Assembly (NCBI GenBank): GCA_017549185.1 | Contig: JAFYVJ010000001.1 | Span: forward strand, 1-46,111 | DNA: 46,111 nt | Direction: 5' to 3' | Source of the DNA: Roseburia sp. | Lineage (GTDB): Bacteria > Bacillota > Clostridia > Lachnospirales > Lachnospiraceae | Shown: in pieces, positions 41,110-46,111 of the stretch | Layout: every line of letters starts with the position of its first letter | How positions within the stretch are numbered: position 1 is the stretch's first letter | The notes under the pieces: model-generated | What the model saw: the letters and a program-made list of their open reading frames with translations, nothing else | What the model was told of the DNA's origin: nothing | Database searches by the model: none | Made by a program: the position numbers and the translations under genes

Positions 41110-41475
41110 CTATCTTTTTGTTACATTACAGGTTACATAACCTAGTGAATCACGGAAGTATTCTACAATCTCGTTCATTGCCGACATAACGTCTGAAATT
41201 ACACCCGTAATAATCAATGTACCCGTGAATCGATCTGCAAATCCTAAATAGACATTGCCACTTTTTACTGCAATATCAGATGCGATAACGGCAGATTCTG
41301 GTGGAGTCATATTCATGATACCAATTGCAGAAGAACCGTAATCAACATGTGGATCTAAACCAAGTTTTTGGTATATGATTGGATCAGGACTTCCCATTAC
41401 GTGTGCGAACGTAATTTCTTTTCCAGCCACTGTTTCCTGTACAATTCTGATTTGTTCTGAACGTTCATTTGCCAT
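41110..41475 (-). CDS. eutS: BMC shell protein, EutS/PduU type
   Basis: 121 residues with the EutS order: IRIVQETVAGKEITFAHVMG, then YQKLGLDP, GIMNMTPPESAVIASDIAVK, FADRFTGTLIITGVISDV and VEYFRDSLGYVTCNVTK. EutS hexamers form bent tiles of the microcompartment shell. GAGGAAAAAA precedes the ATG. First of three genes (two shell proteins and EutP), with no enzyme gene or pore-type shell paralogue in the window, so the rest of the compartment must lie elsewhere or be lost. Confidence 0.9.
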   Translation of the reverse strand: MANERSEQIRIVQETVAGKEITFAHVMGSPDPIIYQKLGLDPHVDYGSSAIGIMNMTPPESAVIASDIAVKSGNVYLGFADRFTGTLIITGVISDVMSAMNEIVEYFRDSLGYVTCNVTKR

Positions 41476-41540
41476 AGTTTTTTCCTCACTGTTATGAATA
41501 CTTTTGACTGATGTCTTATCGTTTCCTTACAGATTCTTTC

Positions 41541-41815
41541 TGCCGCTTCCAAACAATAGCTGTCTTAACTGATTATATAAAGAGTATCCAAGACATCCAG
41601 TTTCATAAGTACATTAAATATCATACTCATTAAAATTTTACAATTTTAGTAAAATTATGTCAAGATTTGCCAAGGTTATTCTCCATTATCGAATGTATCT
41701 AAGGCAGTCCCTAACGTATTATGATTATCATCTTTAGGAACAGACACTAGTCCTAACTTTGCTAAATAAATGTCATTGCTTACACAGGTAGCGGTTTCTC
41801 TGTAAGAATCTATAT
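41541..41815 (-). other. Gap between CLC gene and eutS: decayed reading frames
   Basis: On the minus strand an open stretch of about 49 codons runs from the CLC end to TAA near 41686. It encodes CVSNDIYLAKLGLVSVPKDD in its middle and has no start codon of its own at the right place. A second short frame near 41541-41612 ends YNQLRQLLFGSGRKNL. Both look protein-like but lack starts, so they may be remnants of deleted genes. The promoter of the shell operon lies between them. Confidence 0.35.
41635..41663 (-). promoter_or_regulatory. Consensus promoter of the shell-protein operon
   Basis: Minus-strand TTGACA (41658-41663), a 17-bp spacer and TAAAAT (41635-41640). The mRNA would carry a leader of about 150 nt before eutS. 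I looked for ANTAR-type twin hairpins and a cobalamin riboswitch and recognised neither. Confidence 0.8.
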
Positions 41816-43075
41816 TTAGTGCGATTTACGATTAATAAACTGTGTACGATATTTTGAGTATATAATTCTCTGGCTGCTGTAAAGACCGTAGTAGCCGGAT
41901 AACATATAGCTGAATGCAATCGCTAATAAGTAGTATGGCATACCTTCGTAACCAAACAATTCAAAGCTGATAAGCAATGAAGTAATCGGACAGTTAGTAA
42001 CACCACAGAAAAGGGAAGCCATACCAACCGCTGCACATAAATCAGGTGCAAATCCAATAACATTTCCGAAAAGACATCCAAAAGTTGCTCCAATAAAGAA
42101 AGAAGGAACAATTTCTCCACCTTTGTAACCGGCACCGATAGTTAATGCAGTAAATATCATTTTTAGGATGAATGCATATGGAATGACATGTCCTTTCATG
42201 GCTTCTTCAATGACATGCATACCTGTTCCATTATAAGTCTGGTCACCTACAAGGAGAGTAAGAATAATAATCAAACATCCGCCTACAACGATTCGGAGAT
42301 AAGGATTCTTAAAGAGTTTCTTATATAAATGTTCTGTCTGGTGAAGCATCACACAGAAAGCAATACTTAATACTGCACATAATACAGCAAGAATAATTAC
42401 TTTAGCAGATGAAAAAATAGTAAAGTTTGGTACCCATTCTACTAAAAATAATTCCTGACCGACACCGAATGCCTGTGCTACTGAGAATGCAGATAAGGAT
42501 GCGATAACACATGGAACCAATGCAGAATACTGCATGATACCTACACTGATAACTTCCATAGAGAAAATAGCAGCTGCCATCGGTGTTCCAAATAATGCGG
42601 CAAAAGCAGCACTCATACCACACATAATCATAATATGTTTATCGTTATCAGTAAAGCGGAACAGTCCACCTAAACCATTACCGATACTTCCTCCAAGCTG
42701 CAGAGCAGCACCTTCACGTCCGGCAGAACCACCGAATAAATGTGTAATAACAGTAGAAACAAAAATCAGTGGTGCCATTTTTAAAGGCAGTTTTTCGTTA
42801 GAGTGAATAGCTGATAATACAGAATTTGTACTTAGTTCCTTATTATCCTTTACTATTCGGTAGCATCTGACAATAATCAAACCACCAATCGGTAATAAGA
42901 AAATGACCCATGGGGTTGCTTCACGAACCATGGTGGCAATCATGATAGAGAAGTGGAAGGCAGTAGATATAGAACCAACCACAAGACCAGTAATTAGTGC
43001 AAATATAACCCATTTGATAGAAGTACCGGCACTTTGGGCACTTTGTTCGAGTTTCTTTTTAATAATTTCTTTCAT
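41816..43075 (-). CDS. CLC family chloride channel/antiporter
   Basis: 419 residues with about ten membrane helices. CLC signatures: GLVVGSIS at the first selectivity position, GGSAGREGAALQLGGSIG (Glu121 is the gating glutamate; the usual GREGP has Ala for Pro), and GYKGGEIVPSFFIGATFG near residue 320 (the GGxxxP region). The gating Glu suggests a proton-coupled exchanger rather than an open channel. The variant GREGA motif resembles the fluoride-exporting branch somewhat, but no fluoride riboswitch was seen upstream. It is on the same strand as the shell genes but separated by a 340-bp gap with a separate promoter. Confidence 0.92.
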   Translation of the reverse strand: MKEIIKKKLEQSAQSAGTSIKWVIFALITGLVVGSISTAFHFSIMIATMVREATPWVIFLLPIGGLIIVRCYRIVKDNKELSTNSVLSAIHSNEKLPLKMAPLIFVSTVITHLFGGSAGREGAALQLGGSIGNGLGGLFRFTDNDKHIMIMCGMSAAFAALFGTPMAAAIFSMEVISVGIMQYSALVPCVIASLSAFSVAQAFGVGQELFLVEWVPNFTIFSSAKVIILAVLCAVLSIAFCVMLHQTEHLYKKLFKNPYLRIVVGGCLIIILTLLVGDQTYNGTGMHVIEEAMKGHVIPYAFILKMIFTALTIGAGYKGGEIVPSFFIGATFGCLFGNVIGFAPDLCAAVGMASLFCGVTNCPITSLLISFELFGYEGMPYYLLAIAFSYMLSGYYGLYSSQRIIYSKYRTQFINRKSH

Positions 43076-43116
43076 AACATTCCTCGTTTCTTTTTATATA
43101 AAAGTATAGAACAAAG

Positions 43117-43182
43117 AATGTGCAGAGCACATTTTTGTGAAGTATTTTTAATTCATGGGAATGTCCTTATATGAATTAAAAA
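43117..43182 (-). promoter_or_regulatory. Two hairpins in the CLC leader
   Basis: TTTTTAATTCAT (43145-43156) pairs perfectly with ATGAATTAAAAA (43171-43182), and AATGTGC (43117-43123) with GCACATT (43127-43133). They lie 40-110 bp upstream of the CLC start. Read on the plus strand the smaller one has a T-run. The rest of the 317-bp gap up to 43392 is A/T-rich and shows no other clear signal. Confidence 0.45.
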
Positions 43183-43392
43183 TGCTGTGTAGCAGTATAT
43201 CACATTTTTGCCACTTTTTACAACAAGGAAAGTAGAATTCGATTCGATTAAAAAATATGGAACCGGAATAGAAAATAAAAATTTTTACAAATGGCATAGG
43301 ATTGTAAAGTTTATGTATAAAATATTTACTTTTTAAATCATTGTGTGATAGAATTATCATAGTGGAAAAAGATAGATATAAAGGGGCGGGCT

Positions 43393-44331
43393 ATGCTATA
43401 TTTTATTGCAAATGAGACAGCACGAACTGGAAAAGGCGTAGGTGTATGGCGTCAGGTTCAGATTGAGTTGCGTGAAAAGAAAATTCCCTATAAAGTTTAT
43501 ATGACAGAGTACAAAGAACATGCTACTGAGATTGCTAAGATGCTTAGTCAGAAAGAGGAAGAAGATATCTGCATCGTTGTAGTAGGTGGTGATGGTACTT
43601 TAAATGAAGTAATCAATGGTATTACAGATTTTGAAAAGGTACGATTATCATTGATTCCGGCAGGTTCTGGCAATGATTTTGCTAGAAATCTGGATATTAA
43701 GAAGAGTCCACAGGAGCGGTTGGCACGCATTTTAGAATGTGTTGAGAACGGTCCTGATTGTTATGAGCGTATTGATTTAGGAGTGGCTCAGTGGCCGGAG
43801 AGTAAAAAACCACGTAAGTATGCCATTAGTTCCGGAGTAGGTATGGATGCCTTAGTGTGTCAGAAGATGATGACATCCAAAGTAAAAATCATTATGAATA
43901 AACTGGGACTAGGTAAAATTTCTTATCTTATCGTGACGGTGCAATCATTGCTTGGAATGGAGACTGCGGATATGGCAGTGAAAGTAGATGGTTCGAATAT
44001 ATTGAATTTTAAGAGAACTATTTTTGCAGCGGCGATGAATGCAAAGGCAGAAGGTGGCGGTGTTCCTATGGCTCCAAAGGCAAGCGTACAGGACGGATTG
44101 CTTTCTACCTGTTTTGTATACAAATTTTCAAAGATTGGTGCGTTAATCCGTTTACCATTTTTGGCGGTTGGGGCACATGAGCATTTTAACGGTTTTAAAG
44201 TATTTGATTGTAAAAGTATTGATATCAAAATCAAAAAACCAATGGCATTGCATACAGACGGTGAGTATTTAGGAGATGTGACAGAAGTATCCTATAGTTG
44301 TCTGCCTGGTAAGATGCGTTTTATGGTCTAA
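43393..44331 (+). CDS. Diacylglycerol kinase family lipid kinase (YegS/DgkB-like)
   Basis: 312 residues, cytosolic/peripheral. VVVGGDGTLNEVINGI (Gly-Gly-Asp at 65-67) is the nucleotide-binding signature, followed by LIPAGSGNDFARNL. The second domain has GVGMDALV, AAMNAKAEGGGVPMAP and the C-terminal HTDGEYLGD, which all fit the family. It phosphorylates a lipid such as diacylglycerol, feeding phospholipid recycling. AAAGGGG lies 6 bp before the ATG. Its terminator overlaps the spoIVA promoter. Confidence 0.93.
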   Translation: MLYFIANETARTGKGVGVWRQVQIELREKKIPYKVYMTEYKEHATEIAKMLSQKEEEDICIVVVGGDGTLNEVINGITDFEKVRLSLIPAGSGNDFARNLDIKKSPQERLARILECVENGPDCYERIDLGVAQWPESKKPRKYAISSGVGMDALVCQKMMTSKVKIIMNKLGLGKISYLIVTVQSLLGMETADMAVKVDGSNILNFKRTIFAAAMNAKAEGGGVPMAPKASVQDGLLSTCFVYKFSKIGALIRLPFLAVGAHEHFNGFKVFDCKSIDIKIKKPMALHTDGEYLGDVTEVSYSCLPGKMRFMV

Positions 44332-44336
44332 AAATT

Positions 44337-44382
44337 ACATCCTTTTCATACAATGTGTTAAGTATGGAAAGGATGTTTTTTT
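44337..44382 (+). terminator. Terminator of the lipid kinase gene, overlapping the spoIVA start region
   Basis: ACATCCTTTTCATAC (44337-44351) pairs with GTATGGAAAGGATGT (44362-44376), 15 pairs with one G-U, followed by seven T residues that touch the spoIVA ATG. The right arm contains AAAGGA, the only ribosome site of spoIVA. Confidence 0.88.
44347..44354 (+). promoter_or_regulatory. Sigma-E -10 box for spoIVA inside the terminator
   Basis: CATACAAT is an exact match to the sporulation sigma-E -10 consensus. Fourteen bases upstream, GTCTAAAA (44325-44332) is a partial match to the -35 (GTCATATT-like). Transcription would start near 44361, just after the terminator's left arm. Confidence 0.65.
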
Positions 44383-45891
44383 ATGGACAGGAACAATGAA
44401 TATGATTTATACAGAAATATTAGAGAACGGTGTGGAGGGGAAATCTACATAGGGGTTGTAGGACCTGTGCGAACAGGAAAATCCACATTTATCAAGCGGT
44501 TCATGGAATGGATGGTGTTGCCATATTTAATGGATGTAGCAGCAAAAGACCGGGCGACAGATGAATTGCCACAGGCTGCTGCCGGAAAAACAATTATGAC
44601 TACAGAACCCAAATTCATTCCACAGCAGGCGGCAGAAATTAAACTGCCGGGAAAAGATAGTATAGAGGATGGTGGTACGGTAAAAGTACGTCTGATTGAT
44701 TGTGTAGGATTTTTGGTAGACGGAGCAGTAGGGCATATGGAAGGAAATGAAAAGCGTATGGTAAAAACACCATGGTTTGATTATGAGATTCCATTTGCAG
44801 AGGCAGCAGCAATCGGCACCGAAAAGGTTATTAATGACCATGCGACAGTTGGCATTGTAGTGACCACGGATGGTAGTATAGGTGAATTGAATAGAGAAAA
44901 TTATATTCGTGCAGAGGAGAGGACAATACAAGAATTAAATGCGATTGGAAAACCATTTATTATTTTATTGAATACGACAAAACCTTATAGCGACGAGAGC
45001 GGACAATTAGCAGCGGAACTTACTGAAAAGTATAAAACCAGGGTGGTTCCAGTGAATTGTGAGCAGTTGCGGAAAGATGATATGACAAAGATTTTAGAGA
45101 CGATTCTCTATGAATTTCCAATTCGGCAGATTGCTTTTTACATACCAAAATGGACAGAATTACTGCCTATGGAGCATATGGTAAAGAATGAAATTATAGA
45201 ACAGGCAAAAAAACTGCTCGGTCAGATTGGGCGTATGAAGGATGTATATGGACTAGAATTGCAGAATGGACTGTCAGATTGCAAATATCTTTCTAAAATA
45301 AAGCTGGATGAGGCAGATTTATCTACCGGAAATGCGAAAATCTGTATGGAAGTAGCAGAAAAATATTATTATGAAAATATTAGTGAAATGGCAGGTGTGC
45401 CGATTAAAGGGGAATATGAATTGATTAAATTAATCCGGGATATGTCTGCCAGCAAAGAATCTTATGATAAAGTATCTAATGCATTTGAATGCGTGCAGGC
45501 AAAAGGCTATGGCGTAGTGAATCCAAGTCTTACAGATATCCGCATGGAAGAACCTATGTTGATTCGTCATGGTAATAAATATGGTGTGAAAATTAAGGCT
45601 GTATCGCCATCTATCCATATGATTCGTGCTAATATAGAGACGGAGATTGCACCAATTATCGGAAGTGAGGAACAGGCAAATGATTTGATTCAGTATATTA
45701 AGGATAGCCAGCAAGGCAGCGAAGGGGTATGGGAAACGAATATATTTGGAAAGACGATTGGAGAGTTGATGGAAGACGGTATTCGAAGTAAAATTTCCAT
45801 GATGGATGACGAATGCCAGATGAAATTGCAGGATACTATGCAGAAAATTGTAAATGATAATAATGGTGGAATGGTGTGTATTATTATCTAA
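44383..45891 (+). CDS. spoIVA: Stage IV sporulation protein A (spore coat morphogenetic ATPase)
   Basis: 502 residues, full length for the family (about 492). The N-terminal TRAFAC-type ATPase domain carries Walker A GVVGPVRTGKST (Lys33) and VRLIDCVGFLVDGA, then VVTTDGSIGELNREN and ILLNTTKPY. The middle and C-terminal parts follow the SpoIVA pattern, ending GGMVCIII, the tail needed for polymer anchoring in Bacillus. SpoIVA polymerises on the forespore surface using ATP and forms the base for coat and cortex. It is made in the mother cell under sigma-E. Its presence says the organism can sporulate or derives from one that could. Confidence 0.98.
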   Translation: MDRNNEYDLYRNIRERCGGEIYIGVVGPVRTGKSTFIKRFMEWMVLPYLMDVAAKDRATDELPQAAAGKTIMTTEPKFIPQQAAEIKLPGKDSIEDGGTVKVRLIDCVGFLVDGAVGHMEGNEKRMVKTPWFDYEIPFAEAAAIGTEKVINDHATVGIVVTTDGSIGELNRENYIRAEERTIQELNAIGKPFIILLNTTKPYSDESGQLAAELTEKYKTRVVPVNCEQLRKDDMTKILETILYEFPIRQIAFYIPKWTELLPMEHMVKNEIIEQAKKLLGQIGRMKDVYGLELQNGLSDCKYLSKIKLDEADLSTGNAKICMEVAEKYYYENISEMAGVPIKGEYELIKLIRDMSASKESYDKVSNAFECVQAKGYGVVNPSLTDIRMEEPMLIRHGNKYGVKIKAVSPSIHMIRANIETEIAPIIGSEEQANDLIQYIKDSQQGSEGVWETNIFGKTIGELMEDGIRSKISMMDDECQMKLQDTMQKIVNDNNGGMVCIII

Positions 45892-45940
45892 AAAAGTGGT
45901 GCATTACCCATCAAGCAGACAATTTAAAAAAAAAGATTTT

Positions 45941-45970
45941 CTGCCCGGTATTATGCTGGGCAGTTTTTTC
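45941..45970 (+). terminator. Terminator of spoIVA
   Basis: CTGCCC (45941-45946) pairs with GGGCAG (45958-45963), with one further pair inside, followed by TTTTTTC. Confidence 0.88.
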
Positions 45971-46030
45971 ATTCTATAGGAAAGACCTTGATGCGTTAAT
46001 TTGTGAAAGTCTATGACTTTCCTATAGAAT
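45971..46030. repeat. 14-bp perfect inverted repeat downstream of spoIVA
   Basis: ATTCTATAGGAAAG (45971-45984) and CTTTCCTATAGAAT (46017-46030) flank 32 bp that contain a smaller hairpin, GAAAGT/ACTTTC. It begins right at the end of the terminator T-run. It is not needed for termination and looks like a mobile-type or repeated intergenic element. Confidence 0.7.
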
Positions 46031-46111
46031 AAAAGCACTACGTGCAAACGATGCGCAGCTACGCGCGCGGAACAAAAGCTGTGCTATATCAGTAAATGAG
46101 GTCGCGAGAGT
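46031..46111. other. GC-rich, palindrome-rich window end
   Basis: GCAC-TAC-GTGC (46035-46045) is followed by a CG-rich stretch (GCGCAGCTACGCGCGC) unlike the A/T-rich surroundings. AACAAAAGCTGTGCTAT (46071-46087) is the exact reverse complement of part of the efflux-operon terminator at 20281-20297. No gene is visible before the window ends. Confidence 0.45.

Noticed and set aside
41476-41640. ANTAR-target or cobalamin riboswitch in the eutS leader
   Set aside because: No twin hairpins with the typical loop pattern and no B12-box were recognised, although such control is common for eut operons.
43076-43392. Possible fluoride riboswitch upstream of the CLC gene
   Set aside because: None of the conserved core sequence of that riboswitch could be found; only simple hairpins are present.

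Overview
The window looks like a chromosomal segment of a low-GC, spore-forming member of the Clostridia, most likely a Lachnospiraceae. The reasons are the A/T-rich codon use, strong AGGAGG-type ribosome sites, a full-length spoIVA, TspO, AddAB, BMC shell genes, and small conserved proteins of a kind I associate with that family. No tRNA, rRNA, CRISPR array or prophage was seen. The only mobile-element trace is the first 19 codons of a transposase at the left edge.

Layout. 1-3 kb (minus): transposase start, then a two-gene operon with a cytoplasmic ParB-like/BMP-domain fusion followed by a metallophosphoesterase. 3-4.2 kb (plus): TspO and a coiled-coil protein. 4.2-9.4 kb (minus): GNAT plus DUF2156 acyltransferase pair, a DHH phosphoesterase, a deacetylase-like lipoprotein and purC. 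9.6-16.5 kb (plus): two small membrane proteins, then a TIM-barrel-like protein, an L,D-transpeptidase, a GH25 muramidase and a GH2 glycosidase. 16.8-23.3 kb (plus): a MacA/MacB-like efflux system, a GNAT acetyltransferase, and a chemotaxis receptor paired with a small zinc-finger-like protein. 23.4-25.2 kb: a TetR regulator divergent from an M14 peptidase, and a small minus-strand ORF. 25.5-33.7 kb (plus): addB, then a structured RNA plus DUF3800 gene wedged in front of addA. 33.8-35.8 kb (plus): maf, a small acidic protein and a PpiC-like lipoprotein. 35.9-38.0 kb (minus): GDPD phosphodiesterase and an MFS transporter. 38.4-40.0 kb (plus): an ABC-F ATPase with an elaborate leader. 40.1-43.1 kb (minus): two EutS/PduU-like shell proteins, EutP, and a CLC transporter. 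43.4-45.9 kb (plus): a diacylglycerol-kinase-family lipid kinase and spoIVA.

The most interesting element is at 28957-29784. It has its own near-consensus promoter, a ~94-nt RNA that folds as five consecutive hairpins (the last one terminator-like), and a DUF3800 gene, all between the two subunits of the AddAB double-strand-break repair nuclease. DUF3800 genes are known to neighbour several structured RNA motif classes, so this is a candidate RNA/protein module that has entered a repair operon. Second is spoIVA: an exact sigma-E -10 box lies inside the terminator of the upstream gene, and the Shine-Dalgarno lies in the terminator's right arm, so read-through mRNA would hide the ribosome site while sigma-E mRNA would expose it. 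A dispersed intergenic repeat (TGCAAA ... CTGAATAGTTAC) recurs at least six times, mostly in gene leaders.

Promoters, starts and hairpins were read by eye. Functions come from motif recognition, not database searches.
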